From NCBI RefSeq assembly GCF_003813965.1, contig NZ_CP033896.1:1798001-1862000 (forward strand): a stretch of 64,000 nucleotides of DNA, written 5' to 3'. The notes under the pieces were generated by a model that saw only the letters and a list, made by a program, of their open reading frames with translations, had not been told where the DNA came from and made no database searches. Origin of the DNA: Corynebacterium choanae (GTDB lineage: Bacteria > Actinomycetota > Actinomycetes > Mycobacteriales > Mycobacteriaceae). The position numbers were made by a program, and so were the translations under genes. Below, piece by piece: positions 18,654 through 28,345 of the stretch (the stretch's first letter is position 1; each line of letters starts with the position of its first letter).

Positions 18654-19901
18654 TTACAGCACGGATATGGGGTTGACAATGTCGGCAACAATAATGACCA
18701 CACCAACCACAACCAGTAGTGCTGAAACACCGACAATGATCGGCACGATCGGCCCGTAGTGCACCGGACCGAGTGGAGCTAACCCGCGCAGCCGACGAAT
18801 CCGGTCACGAATCACTTCGTAGCAGACAATAGCCACATGGCCGCCGTCGAGCGGTGGTACCGGAAGCACGTTAAATAATGCGAGGAAAAAGTTGAGCGAC
18901 GCGAGCATGAGCAAAAACGCGGACCAATGAGAACCTGCGGCAAGCTCCCCGCCGATCCGGGTCGCCCCAACGACCGACATCGGCGATTCCGCATCCCGGT
19001 CACCGCCAAAGACAGACTGCACCACTCCAGGTATTGCCAGCGGGAATTTCGCCAACCCGTACGCGGTTTGCTGCAGCATAAACCCGCTGAATTCTACAGC
19101 GGCGGGCACAGCCGACACGGCGGAATATTCCCGCCACACAGCAGGGGTCGTACCGCGCACCCCGATTGCACCGACGGTCGTCGGCACCAGTTCGCCTGCC
19201 TCGTTCGGCACCAGTCGGGTAACTGATTCCACCGGCACATCCAGCAACAGTTCACGGCCGTCACGCTCCACTGTCAACGTGGCAACCTGTGCGGGACGTT
19301 GCCGCAGCAGTGCAGCCACTTCACCAAAGGAACGTGTCGTTTCGCCGTCGACAGCGGCAATAATATCGCCCGGCAACACTCCTGCTGTGGCAGCAGGACC
19401 TGTCCCTGTGCAATCACTGAAACGCTCCGCATCATACTGCTGTTCCGGTACACAACTGGTGGACTCTACGACGGCTCGTACGTCGGCTTTCGGGTCAGGC
19501 AAGCCAGCACCGACAGCGACGACATAGAGCACTGTCACCCCGATGAGAATATTCATCGCGATACCACCCAGTAGTGTCGCGATGCGGCGCAGCGCTGATT
19601 TCCGCACCATCGCATACGGTGCTTCTTCTGGGGTGAGTTCATCCAGGGAAGTCATCCCGGCGATGTCGCAAAATCCACCAAACGGGAGTGCTTTGATGCC
19701 ATAGGTGGTGTGTCCGCGTTGCACACTCCACAGAGTGGGGCCGAAACCGATAAAGAATCGGCGCACCCGCATGCCGGACAGCCGCGCGATGAGATAATGC
19801 CCGAATTCGTGCAGTGCAATAGTCAGTGCAATACCGACTGCAAACAGCACAGCTCCTGTTGCAAAACCCACGAATAGCCCAACCCTTCCTTGAAAAAACA
19901 C
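18654..19901 (-). CDS. Site-2 intramembrane metalloprotease (Rip1/RseP, M50)
   Basis: Zinc protease that cuts membrane-spanning anti-sigma factors and related targets. The zinc motif HEFGH is at residues 31-35 in the first membrane helix. The second motif NVLPVPPLDGGH sits in a late helix (Asp ligand). A PDZ-like domain lies between (ATAGVLPGDIIAAVDGETT). The C-terminal end is a strong membrane helix. 415 residues. In mycobacteria the equivalent gene (rip1) lies between dxr and ispG, as here. The first 15-20 residues may not be translated. Confidence 0.93.
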   Translation of the reverse strand: MFFQGRVGLFVGFATGAVLFAVGIALTIALHEFGHYLIARLSGMRVRRFFIGFGPTLWSVQRGHTTYGIKALPFGGFCDIAGMTSLDELTPEEAPYAMVRKSALRRIATLLGGIAMNILIGVTVLYVVAVGAGLPDPKADVRAVVESTSCVPEQQYDAERFSDCTGTGPAATAGVLPGDIIAAVDGETTRSFGEVAALLRQRPAQVATLTVERDGRELLLDVPVESVTRLVPNEAGELVPTTVGAIGVRGTTPAVWREYSAVSAVPAAVEFSGFMLQQTAYGLAKFPLAIPGVVQSVFGGDRDAESPMSVVGATRIGGELAAGSHWSAFLLMLASLNFFLALFNVLPVPPLDGGHVAIVCYEVIRDRIRRLRGLAPLGPVHYGPIVPIIVGVSALLVVVGVVIIVADIVNPISVL

Positions 19902-20191
19902 TTCACCGACGGCAAAGTGTGTGTCGCGAAACTACCACACCGCCACCGGCCAGCGGCGAAACGGTGCATCCGCACCACATTTGCACTGGCCAGTGCAGCA
20001 GGCAACCACCGGGGAACGACGCCGGCACAGTGCTGCGCTTCCACCCCTTCCGGGTTTCCTTGTCGCAGTGCTGGCAGCATTCAATTTTTTTGGCAGCTCA
20101 CAGGTAGCGACTGCGACAGTGGCGAAATACCATGCGGTAGTGCACGCAGTAAACGTTTGCCCGCCCGGCGTTGAGCCCGACGAGCAGTGTG

Positions 20192-21379
20192 CTAGCGCAC
20201 CCAACTATCCATTACCTGGTGTGCCTGCCGCCGGGCGGCCTGCTCCACGGTGAGCACATCATCAATAGTGGTCGGGGTGACTTCCGCAAAGTCGGGGCGT
20301 GCATCAAACACGGCAGCAATAGTATCGACAATCTGTGGGAAAGCGATGTCACCGGCGACAAATCTCGCCACAGCTTCCTCATTGACGGCGTTATACACCG
20401 ACGGGTAGCTGCGCCCGGCGTCACTGGCGAAGGCGGCCAGCTGCACCGCTGGGAAGTTGTCATTATCAACCGGCGCAAAATCCCACTGACTTGCTTGCAG
20501 AAAATCCAATGCCGGCTGCACGTTCGTGAACCGCTCCTCCAATCCGAGCGCGTAGGCGATCGGTAATTTCATCGAAGGAGGGCTGGCCTGAGCGATAGTG
20601 GCGCCATCGACGAACGTCACCATCGAGTGCACAATTGACTGCGGATGAACCACCACATCGATAGCTGCAGCAGGCATGTCAAACAATAACGTCGCTTCGA
20701 TAAGCTCTAGCCCTTTATTCACCAACGTCGCCGAATTCAGGGTGTTCATCTGCCCCATCGACCAGGTTGGGTGAGCAAGCGCCTGCGCTGGGGTAACATC
20801 CATCATCTCCGCGCGTGTTTTGCCCCGGAACGGTCCGCCGGAGGCGGTCAGCACCAACCGACTCACCTCCTCGCGACGCCCCGATCGGAGACATTGCGCC
20901 ATTGCTGAATGTTCCGAATCAACCGGCACAATCTGTCCTGGGGCGGCCAAATCGAGCACCAGCTGTGAGCCGGTAACCAGTGATTCTTTGTTGGCTAACG
21001 CTAATTTCGCACCAATCTCCAACGCCGCACAGGTGGCGTGAATCCCGGTCGCCCCTACAAGCGCGTTGAGCACAATATCCGGGTTCTCTGCTTGCCGCAC
21101 CAGTTGCTCAGCCGCCTGGGACCCACCGATCACCGTTCCGCCAAGTGCCTCACCAACCTGCTGGGCGACCTGCTCATTTGCGCAAGCAACCTGATGTGGT
21201 TGCAAACCAAACTGGCGTGCCTGAGCAATGAACAATTCTGGTTGCCCACCACCGGCGGCGATACCTATCAGCTCGAAGCGATCTGCATGCTGCGCGATGA
21301 CTTCGAGAGCTTGAGTACCGATTGATCCTGTCGATCCAAGGACAATGACGCTGCGTTTGCTCGATTCCATGTGTGCCAT
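20192..21379 (-). CDS. dxr: 1-deoxy-D-xylulose-5-phosphate reductoisomerase
   Basis: NADPH- and Mn/Mg-dependent conversion of DXP to MEP in the non-mevalonate isoprenoid pathway. The Rossmann motif is [30 protein letters not shown] is the NKES block, and [13 protein letters not shown] with [10 protein letters not shown] forms the catalytic loop. 395 residues, the standard length. ATG 21379 or the next ATG three codons on are both possible. It starts the rip-ispG cluster, after a 290-base spacer to the protease gene. Confidence 0.96.
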   Translation of the reverse strand: MAHMESSKRSVIVLGSTGSIGTQALEVIAQHADRFELIGIAAGGGQPELFIAQARQFGLQPHQVACANEQVAQQVGEALGGTVIGGSQAAEQLVRQAENPDIVLNALVGATGIHATCAALEIGAKLALANKESLVTGSQLVLDLAAPGQIVPVDSEHSAMAQCLRSGRREEVSRLVLTASGGPFRGKTRAEMMDVTPAQALAHPTWSMGQMNTLNSATLVNKGLELIEATLLFDMPAAAIDVVVHPQSIVHSMVTFVDGATIAQASPPSMKLPIAYALGLEERFTNVQPALDFLQASQWDFAPVDNDNFPAVQLAAFASDAGRSYPSVYNAVNEEAVARFVAGDIAFPQIVDTIAAVFDARPDFAEVTPTTIDDVLTVEQAARRQAHQVMDSWVR

Positions 21380-22015
21380 TGTTTCATGGTCGCAGCTGCA
21401 GCGTCACCATTGAAGGTGGGAGCCTGTGGCGATAGCCCAAAAGTGGAGTTACACAAGCCACGCTCACACAGCCGACAACCGTTCGGTATCCAAAATCTCC
21501 GATTGCGCGCACCATGCTGTTCGGTTCTTATGGGGAATATAACAGCGCTTACTGCCCCAATCCGGCAAACACTGTCCTTGTGCGCCCCACCCCGGCACAC
21601 ACCCTAGCAATGACAGACGGTGCGTCCCCTTCCCCATTCCCCACCCCCGCATGGGGTAGTCTCTGCGCACTGACAACGGGAGCGAATATTGAGATACGTC
21701 ACATCAGTAGTCTTTTTTCGTGTTTAACACCGGCAAAGATCAACCCGTTACGAAGAAAGTATGAAAAGATAGCAGGTAAGTATCGCATCGCCGCACACCC
21801 CTAATGATTCAATTGGGGTATCGACGATGCGAACAATCATGCGGGAACAGTGTCACGCATTGCCCTGTTCGTTTCGCGAAAAGCAACCTCGGACTGGGAT
21901 GCTTGTGACCGTCTTCCGCCAATATCCAACGACTACGTGCCGGAATAACTCCGCCGAGCCGCACTGATTGCGGCTGTGATCGGATGACCGCGCAACTCTA
22001 GCAAGGAGCAATGAC
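21380..22015. other. 636-base spacer between divergent dxr and the DUF2631 gene
   Basis: No supported gene. It must hold both promoters. A two-tier inverted repeat at 21784-21831 is described separately. Confidence 0.45.
21784..21831 (+). promoter_or_regulatory. Two-tier hairpin upstream of the DUF2631 gene
   Basis: Outer arms CGCATCG / CGATGCG and inner arms ACCCC / GGGGT are nested around a TAATGATTCAATT loop, about 185 bases before the GTG start. It could be an RNA leader structure or an operator. No known riboswitch class is recognised. Confidence 0.45.
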
Positions 22016-22462
22016 GTGGGTTCCCACAGCATCGACGCCGAAGTTTACAACGATGTCTCCACCGCCGAAGAGCCCTCGGCCGCGTGGGGCTGGCACCGAA
22101 TTGGTAAGCGGCGCACCGTCACCGCCGCAGTTCTCAGCGCTATTTTCCTGCTGCTGATGAACTTTGGTAACCACCATGGTCATGTGGAAACCATCTATCT
22201 GGTAGTGATTGCAGTCGCCATCCTGCTCATGGCAGGCCTTTGGGTGAAGCATCCGCACTTCAAGCAAAAGACCACGGTTACCGCACACAACCGTCCAGTT
22301 GGCCACATTGAACCCGATTGGGCACACGATCAGCTGACCTTGACCGGAAAGTATGCGGATCTTAACGATGCACAGCTGCGTAGCCTCAACATTGATCCGG
22401 CGACCGTACACCGTCCAATCGATCCGGTTGCTGCACCTACCCAGCGGGTAATCGTCAAGTAG
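22016..22462 (+). CDS. DUF2631 membrane protein
   Basis: Actinobacterial membrane protein of unknown function. After a 35-residue cytoplasmic segment (EEPSAAWGWHRIGKRR) come two closely spaced hydrophobic helices: TVTAAVLSAIFLLLMNFG and IYLVVIAVAILLMAGLWV. A soluble tail ends in VIVK. The W-x-W-H motif just before the first helix is characteristic of the family, and the gene often lies next to dxr in Mycobacteriales. The start is GTG 22016, with AAGGAG 7 bases upstream. 148 residues, followed by a strong terminator. Confidence 0.88.
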   Translation: MGSHSIDAEVYNDVSTAEEPSAAWGWHRIGKRRTVTAAVLSAIFLLLMNFGNHHGHVETIYLVVIAVAILLMAGLWVKHPHFKQKTTVTAHNRPVGHIEPDWAHDQLTLTGKYADLNDAQLRSLNIDPATVHRPIDPVAAPTQRVIVK

Positions 22463-22528
22463 AGCCAATACAAGGCATCGCACCCTAAGCCAACGGCTTG
22501 CCCGTTACCGCAGGGCGCTATCCCACCA

Positions 22529-22580
22529 CCCACCGACATTGCTGTTGTCGCAACAGCAAGCCTTGTCGGTGGGTTTTTTT
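22529..22580 (+). terminator. Strong rho-independent terminator after the DUF2631 gene
   Basis: Stem CCCACCGACA / TGTCGGTGGG extended by an inner stem TTGCTGTTG-TCG-CAACAGCAA with a small bulge, then seven T residues. It lies 67 bases after the stop. Confidence 0.95.
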
Positions 22581-22926
22581 ATGTCGGCAACATCTCTGCA
22601 AGCAAGCATCCCCGGGAAACTCTCATTAGCGGTAAGTTCTCCTGCTTCTTCCAAGCGACGCATTTACCCCACTCGTTGTTTCACATGGCTTGCCACATAC
22701 TCCCCTTCTTTCGCACGGCGATCAATACCACGGGGCACTGACCGTGTGCCGAATCAGGACTGAGCGCAACACCGTACAGGTTTGCCAAGACGCCAACTGG
22801 TGCCCTCACTCAGGAATGAAAACGGGCACAAGTGCTACTACTCAATGCTTGAACCGTCCTGTTTTCCACCCGCAACAGAGGGCATATCACCCCCTCCTGT
22901 GTGAAGCTCAAAGGTGTGAGCAAAGA

Positions 22927-22944
22927 CAAAACGGCGCCGTTTTG
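22927..22944. promoter_or_regulatory. Perfect 18-bp palindrome CAAAACGGCGCCGTTTTG
   Basis: Uninterrupted dyad symmetry in the long spacer before the peptide ABC operon, suggesting a dimeric regulator site. No regulator is assigned. Confidence 0.4.
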
Positions 22945-22977
22945 ACGTTCCTCGCTCGCTCGCCTGCGAAGAAATAT

Positions 22978-23010
22978 GGCCTAAATTACCCCCGCGAAAT
23001 TTAGGCCTTT
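22978..23010. terminator. Hairpin GGCCTAAATT / AATTTAGGCC
   Basis: A 10-bp perfect stem with a 10-base loop, followed by TTTCCTAT on the plus strand. It could be a weak terminator or an attenuator ahead of the peptide ABC genes. Confidence 0.5.
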
Positions 23011-23239
23011 CCTATCTCACCGTATGGAAAACCCCAGGCCAAGACGTTGGCGCTCACAAAGCAGCAAAGGCTAGTACACCCATAGGAAAAAAGCATAGGC
23101 CGGAAGTTCAACCACACCCGCCTGGCAGCGTAGACTGTGACCACAGGCACAGTTATGTGCCCTCCCTGCCCATCCCACACTAAGGATGACACGGAACGTG
23201 CATCATCCGGCGTGGGGCCACGTGGATGAGGGAGACGCT

Positions 23240-23270
23240 CCGGTTAGCTAATGTTTGGCAAGTTAACCGG
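23240..23270. promoter_or_regulatory. Inverted repeat CCGGTTA-17-TAACCGG
   Basis: Symmetric 7-bp arms about 235 bases before the first permease gene. Could be an operator or a leader hairpin. Confidence 0.4.
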
Positions 23271-23503
23271 TTCACCGCAGGAACTGTTGAGTGAATTCGG
23301 ATGATTTCAACATTCGAGATCACCCCCCAAGATTGCAGTGATCTCCAGCGCACTCCCCTGATCCACGTGGCCCCACTGCTGTTTGATCGCCACAGCAGTG
23401 CACCGCTGGTTCCAAGACGGCACCGAGATACACAATCGGGCGAGCCGTCACAACCAGTACCACCACTGCCAACAGTGTTGTCCGTCAGGAAGGCCTACGA
23501 GAG

Positions 23504-24487
23504 ATGATCAAATATCTGCTCAAGAAAGTGGCGAGTTGGGGGTTGATGATTTTCATCGCCGTCAACGTCACCTATTTTCTTGCGAGCGCGTTTCTAAACC
23601 CCCGCTCTAACTACATTGGACGTCGTCCACCAGTCCCCGAGGATCGCATCGACGCAATCCTCACCCCGCTGAACCTCAACGACAAGATTTCGATCTGGGA
23701 ACGGTGGTGGACATGGCTGTCTAATATTCTCTTCCACTGGGACTGGGGCTACAGCCCGCTCGGCAACAGTGTGAACGAAGAGATCTCCTACCGTATTTGG
23801 GTATCCGCTCGGCTGCTGCTGTTAGCCACGATTTTGTCGATCGTCATCGGTATTTCCATTGGTGTGTACACTGCGTCTCGCCAGTACAAGACGGGTGACC
23901 GGGTGTTCCAATTCATCTCCATCGTGATGATGAACGTCCACATCGTGGTTTCCTCGCTGGTTGTCGTTTGGGCAGCCATCGAGATCAACAAGTCGGTTGG
24001 CAAGAGCTTGTTCTATGTCACTGGTTCTTCCTCGATTGGCGTCACCGGATTCTTCCCGCAGCTCATCGACCTCTTGCAGCACCTCATTCTGCCGACGATC
24101 TCGCTGGTGGTTATCTCCTACGCTGGCTACCACTTCCTGCAGCGCTCCATGCTGCTGGACAACATTAACGCCGACTATGTTCGTACGGCTCGCGCCAAAG
24201 GTTTGACCCGCAGTCAAGCTGTTCGCCGCCACGCGCTGCGTACTTCGATCATTCCGGTTGCTACCACGGTGGCATTCTCTATCCCGGGCGTGTTCGTTGG
24301 TGCAATTATGACTGAAACTATTTTCGGCTGGCGCGGCATGGGTCAATACTTCCTGCAGACGATCAACCGCAATGACATTCACGGTGCAGTGGCTGTTGCG
24401 GCCTTCGGTGCAGCAATGACCGCAGTCGGCGCAATCTTGTCCGACTTGTTCGTCGTATTCCTCGACCCACGAGTGAGGGTGAGCTAA
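23504..24487 (+). CDS. Peptide ABC transporter permease (DppB/OppB-like)
   Basis: First inner-membrane subunit of a dipeptide/oligopeptide (or nickel) importer. About six hydrophobic helices. The BPD_transp_1 coupling loop is YVRTARAKGLTRSQAVRRHALR, and the N-terminal helix MIKYLLKKVASWGLMIFIAVNVTYF is typical of DppB. 327 residues. The stop is directly followed by the ATG of the next permease, so the two are tightly coupled. A periplasmic-type loop of about 60 residues after helix 1 (NPRSNYIGRRPPVPEDRID) fits the family. Confidence 0.9.
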   Translation: MIKYLLKKVASWGLMIFIAVNVTYFLASAFLNPRSNYIGRRPPVPEDRIDAILTPLNLNDKISIWERWWTWLSNILFHWDWGYSPLGNSVNEEISYRIWVSARLLLLATILSIVIGISIGVYTASRQYKTGDRVFQFISIVMMNVHIVVSSLVVVWAAIEINKSVGKSLFYVTGSSSIGVTGFFPQLIDLLQHLILPTISLVVISYAGYHFLQRSMLLDNINADYVRTARAKGLTRSQAVRRHALRTSIIPVATTVAFSIPGVFVGAIMTETIFGWRGMGQYFLQTINRNDIHGAVAVAAFGAAMTAVGAILSDLFVVFLDPRVRVS

Positions 24488-25561
24488 ATGTATAAAAACT
24501 ATCGCAATAAGGGCGAGGATCGCACTGAACGGTTAAGCGCTAACGCCTCACCGGTCAATGACGTCAGTGTCGATTCGAACCCATATAATCAGTCGCTCAT
24601 CTCGACCACCACCTCCGACTATGAGTCTGCCGGCGAACGCATTCGTCGCCTGCGGGCAGAACGCGGCGACTCCCCTGATTCGCCGGAGCAGACCTCTGTT
24701 TCAGCGCCGATGCGGAAATCGACACTGTATTATCGCCGGTTTGTCCGCAATAAGCTGGCTGTGGTGGGTTCGTTTATTTTCATTGCCTTGTTGCTCCTGG
24801 CAACATTGGGCTCATTTGTGGCCCAATGGGATTTCACCGAACCTGACTTCCTGAACCTGTCAGAGCCACCGTCAAGCGAGCACTGGTTTGGCACCTCGTC
24901 CTCTGGTAACGATCTGTTCGCTATGACCGTGCACGGTCTGGGGCGTTCCCTGATTATCGCTGTGACCGTGTCAATTTCGACGACGATCATCGCCTCCATG
25001 GTTGGTACTGCTGCTGCCCTTCTCGGTGGCCGCCCAGAACGGGCCATTTTGGCAGTTATCCACTTCCTGCTGGTGGTTCCTTCCTTCCTCATCATTGCAC
25101 TGTTGGTGTCCGGCTCCGGTGGCGACTGGAAGCTACTCATCGTCGTGCTTATCGCATTCGGTTGGACCTACTATGCCCGTGTGATTTGGTCGATGGCACT
25201 CTCGATTCGGGAACGCGACTATGTGCGCGCCGCAAAATACATGGGTGTTTCAAACTTCACTATTTTGTACCGACACATGGTGCCGAATATCGGTTCACTC
25301 ATCATTATTAACCTGGCACTTGGTGTCGTCTCCACGGTGATGAGTGAGACCGGTCTTTCCTTCCTTGGCTTGGGTGTGAAAATCCCCGACGTCTCCTTAG
25401 GTACCTTGCTGTCCACGGGTGCGAATTCACTCGAGTCCTCCCCCTGGGAGTTCTACTTCCCGGCAGCTGTGCTCACCCTGCTGACTGTGTCGATGGCGTT
25501 TATCGCCGACGGTCTGCGGGACGCTCTTGACCCCAACTCATCTGCAGGAGGCCAGGCATAA
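24488..25561 (+). CDS. Peptide ABC transporter permease (DppC/OppC-like)
   Basis: Second membrane subunit of the importer. The coupling loop is YVRAAKYMGVSNFTILYRHMVP, and the helix block SETGLSFLGLGVKIPDVSLGTLLSTG is the DppC signature. About 80 N-terminal residues before the first helix are polar and probably disordered (SPVNDVSVDSNPYNQSLIST), longer than in most DppC proteins. 357 residues. It begins immediately after the upstream stop and ends 2 bases before the ATPase start. Confidence 0.9.
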   Translation: MYKNYRNKGEDRTERLSANASPVNDVSVDSNPYNQSLISTTTSDYESAGERIRRLRAERGDSPDSPEQTSVSAPMRKSTLYYRRFVRNKLAVVGSFIFIALLLLATLGSFVAQWDFTEPDFLNLSEPPSSEHWFGTSSSGNDLFAMTVHGLGRSLIIAVTVSISTTIIASMVGTAAALLGGRPERAILAVIHFLLVVPSFLIIALLVSGSGGDWKLLIVVLIAFGWTYYARVIWSMALSIRERDYVRAAKYMGVSNFTILYRHMVPNIGSLIIINLALGVVSTVMSETGLSFLGLGVKIPDVSLGTLLSTGANSLESSPWEFYFPAAVLTLLTVSMAFIADGLRDALDPNSSAGGQA

Positions 25562-25563
25562 TC

Positions 25564-27471
25564 ATGGCATCATTACAACCTGTGCTTTCCGTCCGCAATC
25601 TCAACGTGTCCTTCCCTTCAGAGGCTGGCACCGTTGATGCTGTGCGCGACGTCAACTTCGACCTGTATCCGGGTAAAACCCTCGGTATTGTGGGTGAATC
25701 TGGTTCTGGTAAATCAGTCACCTCGATGGCGATCATGGGGCTGCTGCCGGATTATGCGAAAATCACCGGCTCGGTGAAACTCGACGAGCGGGAACTCATC
25801 GGTTTGACCGATCAGCAAATGTCGTCGATTCGCGGTAAAGACATTGGCATGATCTTCCAGGATCCGCTGTCGGCGCTGACCCCAGTGTTTGATATCGGCA
25901 CCCAGCTGGTTGAGGCGCTGCAAACTCACCAAAACATTTCCAAGAAAGCCGCTTGGAACGAGGCAGTTGAGCTGCTTGATCTGGTCGGTATTCCAGATCC
26001 GAAGACCCGTGTTAAAGCCTTCCCGCACGAATTTTCTGGCGGTATGCGGCAGCGTGTGGTCATCGCTATTGCGATTGCAAACAAGCCGCGGATCCTCATC
26101 GCCGACGAGCCAACCACCGCGTTGGACGTGACTATTCAGGCGCAGATCCTGGAGCTGATCAAAAAAGCTCAGAAGGAAACCAACGCCGCCACCATCATGA
26201 TCACCCACGACATGGGTGTGGTTGCTGGCACCGCCGACGATGTGATGGTGATGTATGCCGGTACGCCGATTGAAAAAGCAGATGTGTTCTCGCTATTCGA
26301 TCAACCGCGCATGCCATATACCATCGGTTTGCTGGGGTCTATCCCCTCGCTTGCCGACAATGACAAGGAAGCGCTGACAGCTATCGACGGCACTCCGCCG
26401 ATCGTGGTGGATCTGCCTGACGAATGCCCCTTCGCTGCTCGCTGCCCGATCGCTACTGTGGAATGTCTTGACCATGAGCCACCGCTGACCGAGATCGCGC
26501 CAGGTCACGAGTCCGCTTGTATCAAGTCGCATCTCATTGCGGATCGGAAACTGCAGGGGCAAGACATCTTCCCCCGGCCAGAGCGTCCTGAACAAATGTT
26601 TGCAGGTATTCCCCGCGATGAGCGCGAAACCGTGCTCGATGTCACCAACTTAAAGAAGACCTATCCGCTCGTTAAGGGCGCGCTGCTCAAACGGCGGGTC
26701 GGCTGGGTGGAAGCCGTCAAGGGGCTGACCTTTGATATTAAAGCTGGCGAATGTTTTGCGATCGTCGGCGAATCCGGGTGTGGTAAAACCACCACCCTCC
26801 TCGAGCTGATGGATCTCACGCCGCAAGAAGGCGCCACCATTGTGATCAATGGTGAAAATGCGGCAAACATGAACCGGAAACAGCGGCAAGAAGCCCGCAA
26901 AGATATCCAGATCGTGTTCCAAGATCCAATGGGTGCGCTGGATCCGCGCCTGACCGTGGCTGAAGTGTTGCGGGAACCACTCGAGGCACTCGGCTGGGAG
27001 GGCGATATTAATGCCCGGATCCGCGAGCTGATGGATCTGGTTGGCTTGAACCCAGCACACGTCGACCGCTTCCCCGGTCATTTCTCCGGCGGTCAGCGGC
27101 AGCGTATTTCGCTGGCCCGGGCGTTGGCTACAAATCCGAAGCTGATTGTGCTCGACGAGCCGGTTTCTGCGCTGGACGTGTCTATTCAGGCTTCTATGCT
27201 GAACCTGCTTGATGAGCTGAAAGCCAAGCTGGGGATCTCGTATCTCATTGTTGCCCACGACCTTGCGGTGATCCGCCACATCTCTGACCGTACTGCGATT
27301 ATGTACAAGGGTCAGTTCGTCGAGATGGGTGATACAGAGGATCTTTTCGCTAATCCGCAGCATCCGTACACCAAGGCGCTGCTGTCGGCGATTCCGATTC
27401 CGGATCCGCATGTGGAACGTACCCGCGAGCGCATCATTTTGGACGACGACTATTCGCAGATCACCACCTAA
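25564..27471 (+). CDS. Fused double ATPase of the peptide ABC transporter (DppD-DppF)
   Basis: Two ABC ATPases in one 635-residue chain. Domain 1: Walker A GESGSGKS (about residue 45), signature FSGGMRQRV, Walker B ILIADEPTTALD. Between them is the oligopeptide C-terminal domain with four Cys (CPFAARCPIATVEC...C), typical of DppD. Domain 2: GESGCGKTT, FSGGQRQRI, LIVLDEPVSALD. All catalytic motifs are intact. It powers the two upstream permeases. A strong terminator follows, so the operon consists of permease-permease-ATPase only, with no binding protein. Confidence 0.93.
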   Translation: MASLQPVLSVRNLNVSFPSEAGTVDAVRDVNFDLYPGKTLGIVGESGSGKSVTSMAIMGLLPDYAKITGSVKLDERELIGLTDQQMSSIRGKDIGMIFQDPLSALTPVFDIGTQLVEALQTHQNISKKAAWNEAVELLDLVGIPDPKTRVKAFPHEFSGGMRQRVVIAIAIANKPRILIADEPTTALDVTIQAQILELIKKAQKETNAATIMITHDMGVVAGTADDVMVMYAGTPIEKADVFSLFDQPRMPYTIGLLGSIPSLADNDKEALTAIDGTPPIVVDLPDECPFAARCPIATVECLDHEPPLTEIAPGHESACIKSHLIADRKLQGQDIFPRPERPEQMFAGIPRDERETVLDVTNLKKTYPLVKGALLKRRVGWVEAVKGLTFDIKAGECFAIVGESGCGKTTTLLELMDLTPQEGATIVINGENAANMNRKQRQEARKDIQIVFQDPMGALDPRLTVAEVLREPLEALGWEGDINARIRELMDLVGLNPAHVDRFPGHFSGGQRQRISLARALATNPKLIVLDEPVSALDVSIQASMLNLLDELKAKLGISYLIVAHDLAVIRHISDRTAIMYKGQFVEMGDTEDLFANPQHPYTKALLSAIPIPDPHVERTRERIILDDDYSQITT

Positions 27472-28345
27472 GTTGGGCGGTTTCTGCCGGACTGGTAGCA
27501 GCCTGCTAGCGCAGTAACATACCACCACCGGGCATTGTGCAAATTGCTGCACAGTGCCCGGTGTTTCGTTATTCCCACTCCAGTTGCCGTGGCGCGCCGC
27601 ATCATCCCACCCGCCTATGATGGCGTAGCCGCAATGCCATGATTGAAAAACGTGGGTCGGGTAATGCCATCGCTATCGAGATTTGGTGACCCCTGGCAGC
27701 GCACGGTGGTTGTACCGCGGGGATACCGGGGGTGTTGCCGATTTTTTGCTAAAGCCATCATTGGGAAATGTTCGCAGCACGGACGGAGCCAATGCGGCTG
27801 ATCCCGACATGGTTTTTATGCGCCCACGGGTGCTTGAATTGCCGTGTGCCGTGTGAAAACACCGAGTTGTGCAGCTGTTGACGCTCATCCCAGGAAGCTC
27901 ATCGCACCTGGTGCGAATTTCCTGAAGCTTTTCGGCTGTCCACAGGAGATGGCTATCTTGTAGCGTTGGCGCCGAGCCTGGTGCAGCACCGCGGATAGTG
28001 TGCCGGCACGCTTGCCGCCGATTAGCCGGGGACTATTGTGCAGCGCCCTACTGCCCTACCCTGCATATCTGCAACCGTTGATCGCGACAGCATCGCATCT
28101 GTTGGCAAACAATTAACGCTGTGAGTTGGGACGAATTTGCAGGAGTTCCAGCACGTGGGCTGCAATCAATCGCATCTCACCCGGTGTTCCCATCCAGCCA
28201 AACACCTTGGCGCAAGGTTGCACACTTTGCCGAACTCGCTGCGGCAACCTTGCACCGCTGGGTTGTCTTGTCGCAACAACGCGACTGACACAACATTGAA
28301 ACGTAGGAAACCACGCGCCGATGCGCCACGTCGCCGGTTGTTGGA
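27472..28345. other. 874-base spacer between convergent ABC operons
   Basis: No supported gene. Holds the terminator at 27526-27573. The rest shows only short unsupported frames. Confidence 0.45.
27526..27573 (+). terminator. Terminator of the peptide ABC operon
   Basis: Arms CACCGGGCATTGTGCA and TGCACAGTGCCCGGTG form a long stem with one or two mismatches, followed by TTTCGTTATT. It lies 55 bases past the ATPase stop. Confidence 0.88.

Larger units (their letters stand above)
22581..23503. other. 923-base spacer upstream of the peptide ABC genes
   Basis: No supported gene; the substrate-binding gene that usually opens such an operon is absent. It holds an 18-bp palindrome (22927-22944), a T-poor terminator-like hairpin (22978-23007) and an inverted repeat at 23240-23270. 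It is the likely promoter/leader region for the permease genes. Confidence 0.5.

Noticed and set aside
26650..27552. 300-codon minus-strand open frame
   Set aside because: Antisense to the fused ATPase; no start signals or family features.
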